Assembly: GCA_934670115.1 (NCBI GenBank)
Contig: CAKUOV010000024.1
Location: 1-36,620, forward strand
Length of the DNA: 36,620 bases
Source of the DNA: an uncultured Eggerthellaceae bacterium
GTDB taxonomy: Bacteria; Actinomycetota; Coriobacteriia; Coriobacteriales; Eggerthellaceae
Reading direction: 5' to 3'
A program made the translations under genes and the position numbers. Under the pieces are notes generated by a model. The model was not told the origin of the DNA. It saw only the letters and a list, made by a program, of their open reading frames with translations, and ran no database searches. How positions within the stretch are numbered: the stretch's first letter is position 1; every line of letters begins with the position of its first letter. Below, in pieces: positions 6,001 to 14,654 of this stretch.

Positions 6001-7895
6001 TATAGCTCCAGACCGCGGTCGAACGCAAGCAGGCGTTGGAAGAGTTCGCTGCTTTGCGCGAGTTCTTGCGGGCTGCCGTCGAGAAGAATGCGACCGTCTT
6101 GAATAAGCAAGACGCGATCCATATGCTCAATCCCACAAAGGTGGTGAGTGACCATAATCACCGTGCGATCAGCTAAAACATCGAAAATCGTATCAAGCAG
6201 TTTTGACTCGGTGAACGGATCAAGGCTTACGGTGGGTTCATCAAGCAACACCATGGGCGTTTGCGCCAACAGCAAACGTGCCAACGCTATTCTTTGACGC
6301 TCGCCCCCTGAAAACCTGAGACCAGACTCATCGACAGGTGTGTTCAATCCATCGGGCAAGCGGTCCAAAAGGGGTTGCAGGCAAACTTCTTGCAAAGCAT
6401 TAATTGCCTGCTCATCCGTCACTTTCGGATTTCCGACTTTGAGATTTCCCCTGAGCGTCTGCGCAAACAGATACGAATTTTGCTGCATATATCCTACGTA
6501 TTGGTGGATGCAGCCCGCAGCATTGAGCTGGGCCGTGGGGACGCCGCCCAAAGTGACTGCGCCACAGCTTGGCGCAAGGTCGCCTCGGATCAAATGCAGC
6601 AACGTTGATTTACCCGAGCCGCTAGCGCCCAGAATCGCAACTTTCTGCCCGCGCTCGATGGTAAGCGATACGTTACTCAGCAGGGGGGCACTTGCGTCCG
6701 CAGCCGACTCGCGCCCAGCAGCTCCGCCGCCCGCTTCCCCAGCACCCGCACCAGCGCCGCCCGCGTCATACGAGAAAGAGACGCCATCCAAGCGGATAGC
6801 TACATCTTCTGGAACAGGGCAGATATCACTCCCCCTATCCTGAGCAGGCTGCTCGAACGCGTTGAGCCGCTCGATGGAATCCAGGTGTCCCGCAGCAGCA
6901 GCGGTTGCATCGGAAAGCGGCTGAAACGCCTCAAGCAGCGGGAAGAAGCCCAGTACAACGGCAGCAATCCACGTAGCCGGCTGGTTATCCGACAACGAAC
7001 CGGCAAACGCCGCAGGCACAGTCGGATCCACCGCGCCGAAAAATCCGCCCGCCCATGCCAGCAACGCCACAATCATCAGGGCAAACAATGCATCAACCAG
7101 CAAATTCCGCCGACGCGACGATGCCGCAAGCTCCTTCTCAATCCCATCAATCTCCCCCGCCACGCAGGACACGACACCCTGAAAATCTTCCTTTCGCTGC
7201 GCGCAAACCCAATCGCCAATGCCCATCACGTTATCGTACGCGCTTGCGTACAGCTGAGCCTTGAGCGCCTTGATCCGCGCGGCGCGCGCGCCGTTTACCA
7301 GCAGCGCCTGCAAGGGAAGCAGCACGGCAATCACGACAAACCCCACAAGCAGCATAATCGCGCAAGGAATGCTCATGGCGCCAACGGCAATCACAACCAA
7401 CCCACCCACAGCCCATGCGGTGGCCAGGGGAAACACCGTACGCAGATACAAATTCTGAACATGGGAGATATCCTCGCTCAGCAAACCAAGCGCCTCGCCC
7501 ATCTTCAAGGAACGCGCACCAACAATGCGCTCTTGCTCAAGGGAGCCGTAGAGCTTCTTCCTAAGCGAGCTTGTCATGCGCAGCACCCAATCATGGCTGG
7601 CCAGGCGTTCGAAATAACCGAAGAACGGTTTGCCGATGCCGAACAGCTGCACAAACCCAATAGGAACATAGAGCGAGAACAGACCCATTTCGGGCGGCAG
7701 TGAGGCATAGCTGATAAGAAATCCCGACATGAGCATGAGTAGCGTTGCGAATAGAAGCGTAAGAACACCCAGTCCCAGCGAAACAAGCATGGCCTTCTTG
7801 TAGCGGCTGAAATACGGCTTCACCCACGTATCGGCGCGCCAAATGCCCGCCAGACGATTGAGCATATGATTGCGCGCGCAGCTTTCTTTGCTCAC
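6000..7895 (-). CDS. cydC: Heterodimeric ABC exporter subunit CydC
   Basis: 631 residues. With CydD it forms the ABC exporter required for cytochrome bd assembly (thiol/heme export across the membrane). Residues ~30-320 hold six predicted membrane segments. The nucleotide-binding domain has Walker A 'GASGSGKSTLL', signature 'FSGGERQRIALARLLL' and Walker B 'MVLLDEPTVSLDP', then 'MVTHHLCGIEHMD'. A Gly/Ala-rich insert (GGAGAGAGEAGGGAAGRESA) lies inside the start of the ATPase domain, about residue 375. The start is GTG at 7895, overlapping the cydD stop in a GTGA arrangement, which indicates coupling; an internal ATG at 7865 has no ribosome site. CydC rather than CydD is assigned from its being second of the pair; sequence alone leaves some doubt. 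Confidence 0.85.
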   Translation of the reverse strand: MSKESCARNHMLNRLAGIWRADTWVKPYFSRYKKAMLVSLGLGVLTLLFATLLMLMSGFLISYASLPPEMGLFSLYVPIGFVQLFGIGKPFFGYFERLASHDWVLRMTSSLRKKLYGSLEQERIVGARSLKMGEALGLLSEDISHVQNLYLRTVFPLATAWAVGGLVVIAVGAMSIPCAIMLLVGFVVIAVLLPLQALLVNGARAARIKALKAQLYASAYDNVMGIGDWVCAQRKEDFQGVVSCVAGEIDGIEKELAASSRRRNLLVDALFALMIVALLAWAGGFFGAVDPTVPAAFAGSLSDNQPATWIAAVVLGFFPLLEAFQPLSDATAAAAGHLDSIERLNAFEQPAQDRGSDICPVPEDVAIRLDGVSFSYDAGGAGAGAGEAGGGAAGRESAADASAPLLSNVSLTIERGQKVAILGASGSGKSTLLHLIRGDLAPSCGAVTLGGVPTAQLNAAGCIHQYVGYMQQNSYLFAQTLRGNLKVGNPKVTDEQAINALQEVCLQPLLDRLPDGLNTPVDESGLRFSGGERQRIALARLLLAQTPMVLLDEPTVSLDPFTESKLLDTIFDVLADRTVIMVTHHLCGIEHMDRVLLIQDGRILLDGSPQELAQSSELFQRLLAFDRGLEL

Positions 7896-9847
7896 AAGAA
7901 ATCACCGCCCCTCATCTGCTTGACCAGGCTCGATAGCGCACCATTGGCCGCCAGAAGCTCGCAAGGGCGTCCGCTTTCCACAACGCGACCGTCTTCGACA
8001 ACCAGCACGTAATCCATGTTCTCAAGCCAGTGCAAACGGTGAGTGGCGAAAAACACCAGCCGATTCTCCATCAGGGGAAGCATGCGTTCCTTCAGCGCAA
8101 GCTCTGTCTGGATGTCCAAATGCGCTGTGGGCTCGTCGAAAATGAGCACCTTGCGCTGGGAATCCAAAAACGCGCGCGCAAGCGTCACGCGCTGCGCCTG
8201 CCCGCCAGAAAACTGCCTGCCCTGTTGGCCCAGAAGCGTGTTGACCCCCTGGGGAAGCTGCGCCACCGTATCTTCCAATCCAGCAAGCTTAATGGCCTGG
8301 TCAACGTCGTGTTCAGACGCGTCAGGCACGTAAAACGCTACGTTATCGCGCAGCGACGCATTGAAGATATGCGGGTTTTGCGGGATAAACGTGACGTGCT
8401 TGAGCCACTGGGGGTTATTCAGCGTGGGAACGCTTGCGCCGTTGACAAGAATCTCGCCCGCTGTGGGGTTCGAGAAGCCAGCAAGCAGCCGGGCCAACGT
8501 TGTCTTACCCGACCCCGACATGCCAACAATGCCCACTTTGCAAGCACCTTCAACGCGGAAATTGACCTGATTCAAGGCGAAGGGGTCGTTGCCGCTATGC
8601 TGGAAACCGATATCGCGGAACTCAAGGGTAGAGCCGTTATCCCAGTTCAGCGCATCGGATTCGCACGGTTTCTCCGCCGCGCCATCCACCGCTCCGCCCG
8701 CTGCATCGCCTGTCGCACCGTCCACCGCCGCGCCCGCCGCGGGATGCGCCCCGCCTTCCCCCGCTTCGCACAGCGCCCCCGCCGGATCAGCCGCCTGAGC
8801 GACAGGAAGCGTGTGCGACGCGCCGGACTCAGCACCTGCACACGCGCCCCAAGCAGTGCTGGACGCGCACGGCGGCTGCACACCTTCGCCCTCTATAACA
8901 TCCAAAATCGAAACCAGACTGTTACGCCCATCCAAGCTGGCATGGAAATCCGTGGAGTAGCGGCGCACGGCGGCGAAGTATTCCGGCACCATGATAAGAA
9001 CCGCAAGCGCGGGCTCAAGGCCCACACTGCCACTAAGAAGCCTGAATCCCAGCATGATTGCCACCGCTGCCAGGGCAAACGTGCGAAACAGATCCAAAAC
9101 CAGGCTGCTCAGCGTAGCCGTGCACAGCGTTTTAACGGTTGCGGCGCGGAACGCTTCGGAAACCGCGAAAACCTGATTCGCGTATGGTTTCGAGCGACCG
9201 AACACCTTGAGCGTGGCAAGCCCGCGCAGCGTGTCCATGAAATGATTGGCCAGGCGGTCGTATTCCTGGTGCTGGGCCGACGCCTGGGCTTTTGCGTGGG
9301 CGCCCAGCAGCTGCATGTAGCCAATAATGCACGGCAAAATGATCAGCGCAATGATTCCGCTAATCCAGTCGGTGGCAAACAGCGCAACGGCAAGAATGAC
9401 GGGAATCGCAATAAGGTCGGCAACTTTTGGCAGGATGATCGCAATGTAGTTTCTCACGTTTGCCACGCCGTCGATAAGCTCCTGAACAGCAGATCCGCTT
9501 CCGCGGCGCTGCACGCCCGCAACTCCCTGCTCGTACGTCGCTTCGACCAGCTGATCTTGGAGTTCCGTAGCGCGCTTGCGCGAAAATGCATCGGCCATTC
9601 TGCTGCGCACGGCATCCAACGCGTTGCGCGCGATAAATGCGGCGGCAAACCCAAAAGTTCCTGGTAGAGCGCCCGGAACAAGGCTTGCGAACGCCTGAGC
9701 AACCGCGCAATTCCACATCCAGCTCAACGCACCCGCAAGGCAAAGCGCCTGCGCCACAATCAGCAGCGCATCAGCGCCGGCGCACACCAGGAGCAAGACG
9801 AACATGCGCCTTGCCCCCGGAAGATTCAGTATGTTGCGATCCAGCAT
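7892..9847 (-). CDS. cydD: Heterodimeric ABC exporter subunit CydD
   Basis: 651 residues. It is the partner of CydC in the exporter needed for functional cytochrome bd. Six membrane segments occupy residues ~15-300. The ATPase domain shows Walker A 'GMSGSGKTTLARLL', signature 'FSGGQAQRVTLARAFL' and Walker B 'VLIFDEPTAHLD'. Between the membrane and ATPase domains (about residues 325-425) lies a long Ala/Gly-rich insert (e.g. GAAVDGATGDAAGGAVDGAA) not expected in the family, which makes the protein longer than typical CydD (about 580 residues). The gene follows cydB after 64 bases with a weak GGCTGGA ribosome site. Function is strongly supported by the cydAB genes immediately upstream. Confidence 0.87.
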   Translation of the reverse strand: MLDRNILNLPGARRMFVLLLVCAGADALLIVAQALCLAGALSWMWNCAVAQAFASLVPGALPGTFGFAAAFIARNALDAVRSRMADAFSRKRATELQDQLVEATYEQGVAGVQRRGSGSAVQELIDGVANVRNYIAIILPKVADLIAIPVILAVALFATDWISGIIALIILPCIIGYMQLLGAHAKAQASAQHQEYDRLANHFMDTLRGLATLKVFGRSKPYANQVFAVSEAFRAATVKTLCTATLSSLVLDLFRTFALAAVAIMLGFRLLSGSVGLEPALAVLIMVPEYFAAVRRYSTDFHASLDGRNSLVSILDVIEGEGVQPPCASSTAWGACAGAESGASHTLPVAQAADPAGALCEAGEGGAHPAAGAAVDGATGDAAGGAVDGAAEKPCESDALNWDNGSTLEFRDIGFQHSGNDPFALNQVNFRVEGACKVGIVGMSGSGKTTLARLLAGFSNPTAGEILVNGASVPTLNNPQWLKHVTFIPQNPHIFNASLRDNVAFYVPDASEHDVDQAIKLAGLEDTVAQLPQGVNTLLGQQGRQFSGGQAQRVTLARAFLDSQRKVLIFDEPTAHLDIQTELALKERMLPLMENRLVFFATHRLHWLENMDYVLVVEDGRVVESGRPCELLAANGALSSLVKQMRGGDFL

Positions 9848-9911
9848 GATTCCAGCCTAACGCGGTTGCAGTCCAACGCCGTCACATTCGAGATTCGAGC
9901 ATTTGCGCGCG

Positions 9912-10925
9912 TCAGTCAACACGTCCGCGGAACGCGCGGTATACCAGCACGTGGTAAATCAGCACCAGCGGCACGCCAATGCACGCAATAATGGTCATGG
10001 CGAAAAGCGCCGTGCTGCTTGATGCGCTATTCGCAACGGTTAAGCTGAGCGCCGGATCAAGCGCGGGGACGAGATTCGGGAATTGCGTTGCTGCAAGGAT
10101 AACAACCAGGCCCGCACATCCAAGGCCAGCAAAAACGGGTCCAAGAACATCTTTTTTAGGAGTATCCGCCTTGCACAAAACCGGAATGCACAGCGTGCTT
10201 GCAACAAAAACAACGGCACCCACAGCCGCCAGCGCTTCGATGCCAACAGCATACGGAAGGCTCGGCTTCACGAACACGAAAAACACAACGGTAACCAGCG
10301 CAAATACCACAATATCAACCACGGAAAGAATGCGACGAAGCGCTGCGGCGCGATCACGCAGCCCAGAGCCTTCGGGAGCCTTCAGCGCAATCCACGCAGC
10401 GCCCTGCGTCAGCATATGCACCAAGCCAAGCACGCCGCAAAGCAGGGCAAAGGGGTTAAGCAGCGCGAAGAAGCCGCCCGTGTAATCGTCGTTTGCGGCA
10501 AGGGGCAGGCCCTGGACGATATTGCCCATTGCAACGCCCAACAGCAACGCGGGCAGCAAGCTGCCAACGAAGAACAGGACATCCCACAGACGCGGCATAT
10601 CGCCATTGTGGCCGCGGAATTCCACCGCCACCGCACGGAAGATAAGGCCGAACAGCACCAGCATAATAGCCAGGTAGAAGCCGGAAAACACGGTTGCATA
10701 CGCCGGCGCGAATGCGGCAAACAAGGCGCCACCGGCCGTAAGGAGCCACACCTCGTTGCCATCCCACACCGGCCCAATGGCGCGCACAATGCGCTTCTTG
10801 TCGCGCTCTTCCTTTGCCAGGAAGGGGTACAAAACGCCCGCACCCAGGTCAAAGCCGTCCAAGGCAAAGTAGCCAATGATCAGGACAAAGATGATAATGA
10901 ACCACAAGTTTCCAAGGATAAGCAT
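9912..10925 (-). CDS. cydB: Cytochrome bd quinol oxidase subunit II (CydB)
   Basis: 337 residues. Membrane subunit of cytochrome bd, which oxidises quinol and reduces oxygen to water. The N-terminus 'MLILGNLWFIIIFVLIIGYF' followed by 'ALDGFDLGAGVLYPF' is the CydB signature, and 'IGPVWDGNEVWLLTAGGALFAAFAPAYA' is the second conserved block. About eight membrane segments follow. I place the start at 10925, where GGAGGTGAAAG precedes the ATG and the cydA stop overlaps it (TAATG); an in-frame extension to 11150 would run through cydA. Second gene of cydABDC. Confidence 0.95.
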   Translation of the reverse strand: MLILGNLWFIIIFVLIIGYFALDGFDLGAGVLYPFLAKEERDKKRIVRAIGPVWDGNEVWLLTAGGALFAAFAPAYATVFSGFYLAIMLVLFGLIFRAVAVEFRGHNGDMPRLWDVLFFVGSLLPALLLGVAMGNIVQGLPLAANDDYTGGFFALLNPFALLCGVLGLVHMLTQGAAWIALKAPEGSGLRDRAAALRRILSVVDIVVFALVTVVFFVFVKPSLPYAVGIEALAAVGAVVFVASTLCIPVLCKADTPKKDVLGPVFAGLGCAGLVVILAATQFPNLVPALDPALSLTVANSASSSTALFAMTIIACIGVPLVLIYHVLVYRAFRGRVD

Positions 10926-12307
10926 TATTCTTTCACCTCCACGTCCAGCTTGACGGGACGAGCAGCCGCTTCGTCTTCTGCAGCAATTGCCTCGGGGCCA
11001 GCCTTGACCGTTTTGATGAAGCTTTTCGCCCACGCAACGTAGATAACGGTATATACCAGGCCAAAGAGCGCCAGCGTAATGATGATTTGAGGCGCGCTCA
11101 CCGCTTGGGAAATGCCATCGGCCGTAAGCAGTTCGCCGTAAACGATCCACGGCTGGCGTCCGAATTCAGCCGTGCACCAGCCGAACTGAATAGCAAGCAG
11201 CGCAGCGGCCCAGCCAATCATCATCAGGTAAAGCGGCCATTTGCGCTTTTCAACGCTCAGTTTTCCAAAAGCAACCAGCAGCGAAAGAATAAGCGCAAGC
11301 GCTACAACGCCGAAAAGAAGAAGCATCATGTGGTAGCACTGATAGATCAGGTTCACGTCGGTCGGGCGCTCGTTTTCGGGGAAATCGTTGATGCCCGGGA
11401 ATTCCGCATTGAAGTCGCCCGTTGCCAAAAAGCTCGTAAGGCCGGGGATTTCAACGGTGATGAGCTGCTCGTTTTCCTCGTCAACCCAGCCAATAAGGGA
11501 CAAACCCATAGGGCCAGTCTCGTACTGTCCCTCCATGGCAGCCAATTTCGCGGGTTGCTGCTCCGCAACTTCAACGGCTTGCTGATGCGCCACAGGAACC
11601 ATAAGAATCGTGCATGCCAGCGAAACAACAGCGCCAAGTTTGACAAGCTTCATGCCTGCATTGCCTGGGCGCTTCTTGAGCAGAAAATATGCGCCCACCG
11701 CAATGGTCATAAGTGCGCCGCAGAGCATCACGGCAACCAGCACGTGCGCATAGCGCTGCAGCGTGGAATAATTGAGCGCGGCGGCGAAGAAGTCCGTGAG
11801 CACGGCATTGCCATCGGGACCAATCGTGTAACCCGCCGGAGTCTGCATCCACGAGTTCGCGATAATGATCCACAGGGCAGAAAGACAGGAGCCAATCCAA
11901 ACAAGCCATGCGCTGACCAGGTAAAACTTCTTGCTCACTTTTTCGCGCCCAAAGAGCAAAACACCCAAAAAGACCGATTCCAAGAAGAACGCGAACAGCG
12001 CTTCGGCCGCAAGAGGTGCGCCGAAAATATCGCCAACAAAGCGCGAGTAATCCGCCCAGTTAGTGCCAAAACTAAACTCCATCGTAATGCCCGTGGCAAC
12101 ACCTACGGCAAACGTGCCCGTGAAAAGCTTGAGCCAGAAGCGTGCCAAATGGTCATCTTCGGGCTTACCGCTGCGGTATGCTTTGGTCATCAATATGGCA
12201 AGAATCAGACCAAATCCAATGCTGAGCGGCACGAACATGTAGTGATAGATAGCCGTTCCGGCAAATTGCAGTCGGTTAAGAAACACCACATCCTGCATAA
12301 ATTCCAT
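10925..12307 (-). CDS. cydA: Cytochrome bd quinol oxidase subunit I (CydA)
   Basis: 460 residues. Heme-bearing catalytic subunit (b558, b595, d). It begins 'LNRLQFAGTAIYHYMFVPLS', with His22 at the position of the conserved N-terminal heme ligand; His188 in 'LQRYAHVLVAV' matches the b558 ligand; Glu102 and Glu110 lie in 'AAEALFAFFLE'. The quinol-site region includes 'GWVDEENEQLITVEIPGL', and 'GRQPW' is present. The ATG at 12307 has AGGAGG about 9 bases upstream. First gene of the operon, and the only oxygen reductase in the window. In an anaerobe this usually serves oxygen scavenging or microaerobic respiration (established knowledge, not shown here). Confidence 0.96.
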   Translation of the reverse strand: MEFMQDVVFLNRLQFAGTAIYHYMFVPLSIGFGLILAILMTKAYRSGKPEDDHLARFWLKLFTGTFAVGVATGITMEFSFGTNWADYSRFVGDIFGAPLAAEALFAFFLESVFLGVLLFGREKVSKKFYLVSAWLVWIGSCLSALWIIIANSWMQTPAGYTIGPDGNAVLTDFFAAALNYSTLQRYAHVLVAVMLCGALMTIAVGAYFLLKKRPGNAGMKLVKLGAVVSLACTILMVPVAHQQAVEVAEQQPAKLAAMEGQYETGPMGLSLIGWVDEENEQLITVEIPGLTSFLATGDFNAEFPGINDFPENERPTDVNLIYQCYHMMLLLFGVVALALILSLLVAFGKLSVEKRKWPLYLMMIGWAAALLAIQFGWCTAEFGRQPWIVYGELLTADGISQAVSAPQIIITLALFGLVYTVIYVAWAKSFIKTVKAGPEAIAAEDEAAARPVKLDVEVKE

Positions 12308-12338
12308 GCAAGTCCCCTCCTTAAGTACCCCTGTTTAT

Positions 12339-12370
12339 AGACGTCTGAAATCCCAGTGTTTCAGTTGTCT
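12339..12370 (-). promoter_or_regulatory. Stem-loop in the cydA 5' leader
   Basis: AGAC-N2-CTGAAA and TTTCAG-N2-GTCT pair around an 8-base loop. It begins just downstream of a TATAGT -10-like box at 12374-12379 (minus strand) and ends before the cydA ribosome site. It could be a 5' mRNA stabiliser or an operator overlapping the start point. No convincing -35 box is seen. Confidence 0.4.
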
Positions 12371-12427
12371 TTCACTATAAGGCATAGCAGTATACAAATG
12401 CACGTGATTTTTGATATTTTTTGAGAA

Positions 12428-12440
12428 TTATTACTAATAA
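12428..12440. promoter_or_regulatory. Palindrome TTATTACTAATAA upstream of cydA
   Basis: Perfect 6-bp arms about one centre base in an AT-rich stretch some 50 bases upstream of the putative cyd -10 box. It is a candidate activator or repressor site; it is not a close match to the Rex or FNR consensus I know. Confidence 0.3.
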
Positions 12441-12500
12441 GAACAAGTTATTGGTGTTTCCGCGTTTCAAGAGCACAGGAGCACAAGACGCGTGAAAAAG

Positions 12501-12615
12501 GCGAAGGCAAGGGAATGAGCCGACGTGCGACGTTTTGGATAAGTTAAGTGAGACGCAAGCCCGAAGAGGCATTATCCAAGCGGAGCCCGTTCGGCGAATC
12601 CCTTGCCGCCTTCGC
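12501..12615. repeat. Mosaic repeat module A, copy 3
   Basis: Same long-hairpin plan as the other A copies, but both outer arms differ in a compensating way (GCGAAGGC on the left, GCCTTCGC on the right). Module B follows after about 15 bases, as in copy 1. Confidence 0.85.
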
Positions 12616-12630
12616 GAACGGGCAACTGAA

Positions 12631-12871
12631 TTCATGTTGTTGAATTTTGGGGTCGAAATTCGAAGTTGTGATAGGTTGGAAGTAGGTCGTGCTGCAGATT
12701 TTATCAAGAAACTAAATGTGCCTCAATTGGGAATAATTTTGAACTGGCGATTTCCTAAGGCTTATTTTTCGCAAGTAACGCATACGGCGAAAAACACCCC
12801 GATTCGAGCCCTTGACCTACTTCCAACCTGCATCAACTTCGAATTAGGAAGCACTTTTTCAACAACATGAA
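12631..12871. repeat. Mosaic repeat module B, copy 2
   Basis: 241 bases, identical in length to copy 1 at 5478-5718. The terminal arms and the blocks AATTCGAAGTTG and TTGGAAGTAGGT are conserved, while the core has diverged (e.g. 12695-12725), showing the arms are the constrained part. No protein-coding potential is evident. Confidence 0.85.
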
Positions 12872-12906
12872 TTTCACAAGGCGGCAAACCGCCAAGAAAA
12901 GCGAAA

Positions 12907-12939
12907 TTGTTGACAAAAGGTGGGGTAATTTGTCAACAA
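12907..12939. repeat. Mosaic repeat module C, copy 2, containing a gene's stop codon
   Basis: TTGTTGACAAA / TTTGTCAACAA arms as in the other copies. The stop codon of the GntR gene (TGA, 12935-12933) is formed by the TTTGTTGA of this module, so the element overlaps the coding end. Confidence 0.85.
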
Positions 12940-13310
12940 AGTTTACCCTGGACCAGAGCCAGGATACTGCCGTCGTCCATGCCGAAGCTGCGCGCAGCAC
13001 GCACCAGGTCATCAGCCATGGCGTCGATGGTGCGATACTCCGCCTCGTTCGCCACAATATTGCTACCCGTAACGAACGTCCCCTTACCACGCCGCGATGC
13101 AATGTAGCCTTCGCGCTCTAAATCCATGTACGCGCGGTTCACCGTGTTGTAGCTTATGTCCAGATCAGCGGCAAGTCCGCGCACCGTGGGCAACTTATCC
13201 CCTTCGCAATAAGCGCCCGAAGTCACCAGATACGCAATCCTATTCCGGATTTGCAACCAAACGGGCAGACCATCATTGTGATCAACCCGAAACGATATCA
13301 AAGGATCCAC
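12933..13310 (-). CDS. GntR-family regulator, YtrA type (second of a tandem pair)
   Basis: 125 residues. A winged HTH occupies residues ~10-75: 'GLPVWLQIRNRIAYLVTSG', 'LPTVRGLAADLDISYNTVNR', 'AYMDLEREGYIASRRGKGTF'. The short C-terminal region (about 45 residues, two predicted helices) fits the YtrA subgroup, which normally represses small ABC-transporter operons. It starts three bases after the stop of its upstream paralogue, with which it shares most of the HTH. Its stop codon lies inside repeat module C, so the last residues may have been altered by insertion. No transporter gene accompanies it; targets are unknown. Confidence 0.85.
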   Translation of the reverse strand: MDPLISFRVDHNDGLPVWLQIRNRIAYLVTSGAYCEGDKLPTVRGLAADLDISYNTVNRAYMDLEREGYIASRRGKGTFVTGSNIVANEAEYRTIDAMADDLVRAARSFGMDDGSILALVQGKLC

Positions 13311-13313
13311 GCG

Positions 13314-13706
13314 CTACATCCTTCGGTGCGCCAAGCGCGCTTGCACCATGGCTACAATGTCATCATCGGCTAAACCGGCGTTTGAACAGGCACGAATCAT
13401 GTCGTCGATTACAAGCTCAATGGGGCTATCGGTGGCACGGTCGGCGCCAATTTCGCGACGCGGTGCCACGAACGTACCACGCCCCTTGCGCGTGGCAATG
13501 TAGCCTTCACGTTCCAAATCCATGTACGCGCGGTTCACCGTGTTGTAGCTTATGTCCAGCTCAGCGGCCAGCCCGCGTACCGTGGGAAGCTGTTCGCCTT
13601 CCGCAAACGAACCCGAACCAATCAAGTAAGCAATGCGGTTTTTAATTTGTATCCAAACGGGCAGGCCACCCGCGTAATCTATCTCAAACGACTTCAAGGA
13701 ATTCAT
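13314..13706 (-). CDS. GntR-family regulator, YtrA type (first of a tandem pair)
   Basis: 130 residues. The HTH core reads 'GLPVWIQIKNRIAYLIGSG', 'LPTVRGLAAELDISYNTVNR', 'AYMDLEREGYIATRKGRGTF', nearly the same as the next gene, so the pair arose by duplication. The C-terminal tails differ (here 'IELVIDDMIRACSNAGLADD', then a basic end), suggesting diverged dimerisation or ligand specificity. The ATG lies three bases after the slipin stop, with AGAGG upstream, so the gene is translated with slipin. Autoregulation of the slipin operon is a reasonable inference. Confidence 0.85.
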   Translation of the reverse strand: MNSLKSFEIDYAGGLPVWIQIKNRIAYLIGSGSFAEGEQLPTVRGLAAELDISYNTVNRAYMDLEREGYIATRKGRGTFVAPRREIGADRATDSPIELVIDDMIRACSNAGLADDDIVAMVQARLAHRRM

Positions 13707-13709
13707 ATG

Positions 13710-14654
13710 CTATTCGCCTCTACCCTTTGTGAACCCATCGCTTACCGCCGTAGGCACCGTAACCACCGAACCGCCCGAGCGCTTCACCGTCTCGTACTGC
13801 ATAAGCATGGCGCGCAGCTTGAACGCCGCCTCGGGGTCGCCATACACGTCAGCTGCCTCGGACAACATGGCGGCAACATCGGCCTCCACACCCGCCACCG
13901 AAGCACGCGCGCTGCGCTCGCGGTCGGCCTGAGCCTCTAAGCTCATAACTTCTTGCAGCTCTTCGGGAATCACAATGTCGCGCACTTTCACAGAAATGAT
14001 ATCAACGCCCCAGCTCGCGGCCTCGTGCTCGATATCTTCCTTAATCTCGGCATCCAGCTGATCACGCCGCACTGCTACTTCGGCAAGCTGCGAGCGACCC
14101 ACCGCTTCGCGCATGGCGGTCTGCGCCAAAAACGACACCGACGCGTAGTAGTCCTCAACCTCGGCGCAAGCTTTTTCGGCATCCCACACCATCCAAAACA
14201 GCACGGCATCGATATTCACCGGCACCAGGTCGGCCGTAAGCGTGCGCTCGGCGTAAAACGGCGTGGCAATAACGCGTTGATCCACGCGAATCGTGCCGTG
14301 CTCGATAATAGGAATGGTGAAGTACAAGCCCGGACCCACCACGCGATTCAGCTTGCCGAAGCGCAAAACAACAACCTTTTCCCAGTTAAGAGCCATATGC
14401 GTAGAGGAAAGCACCAGCAAACCCGCAAGCAGCGCCACCAGCAGACCCGCCGGATCAATGCTGCCCGTGACCAGCGTCCACGCCAAGAGCACCAGCATGC
14501 ACGCCAGCAAAAACACCGCAACGCTGAAGATGGTCGCGCCGTTACGCGACGACTTGCGCGGCACATAGCTGGTTGCCGCACGAATCTCGGCTTCTTTGTC
14601 AGTCATCTCATACGGCGCATCGTAGCGCACGTCTTTCTTTTTTCTATTCCTCAT
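13710..14654 (-). CDS. Slipin (SPFH/stomatin-family membrane protein)
   Basis: 314 residues. A basic N-terminus is followed by two adjacent membrane segments at about 40-62 and 64-86. The SPFH/band-7 domain runs from 'ALNWEKVVVLRFGKLNRVVGPGLYFTIPII' (shown here as two blocks) through 'VRDIVIPEELQEVMSLEAQA' to a helical Ala/Glu-rich region. These proteins form large oligomers on membranes and often pair with NfeD proteases, but no nfeD gene is nearby. AAGGGGG precedes the ATG. It leads an operon with two YtrA-type GntR regulators, an unusual partnership. A role in membrane organisation is inferred from the family only. Confidence 0.9.
   Translation of the reverse strand: MRNRKKKDVRYDAPYEMTDKEAEIRAATSYVPRKSSRNGATIFSVAVFLLACMLVLLAWTLVTGSIDPAGLLVALLAGLLVLSSTHMALNWEKVVVLRFGKLNRVVGPGLYFTIPIIEHGTIRVDQRVIATPFYAERTLTADLVPVNIDAVLFWMVWDAEKACAEVEDYYASVSFLAQTAMREAVGRSQLAEVAVRRDQLDAEIKEDIEHEAASWGVDIISVKVRDIVIPEELQEVMSLEAQADRERSARASVAGVEADVAAMLSEAADVYGDPEAAFKLRAMLMQYETVKRSGGSVVTVPTAVSDGFTKGRGE

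Noticed and set aside
8030..9667. 545-codon + strand frame opposite cydD
   Set aside because: Basic, low-complexity shadow of the CydD gene.
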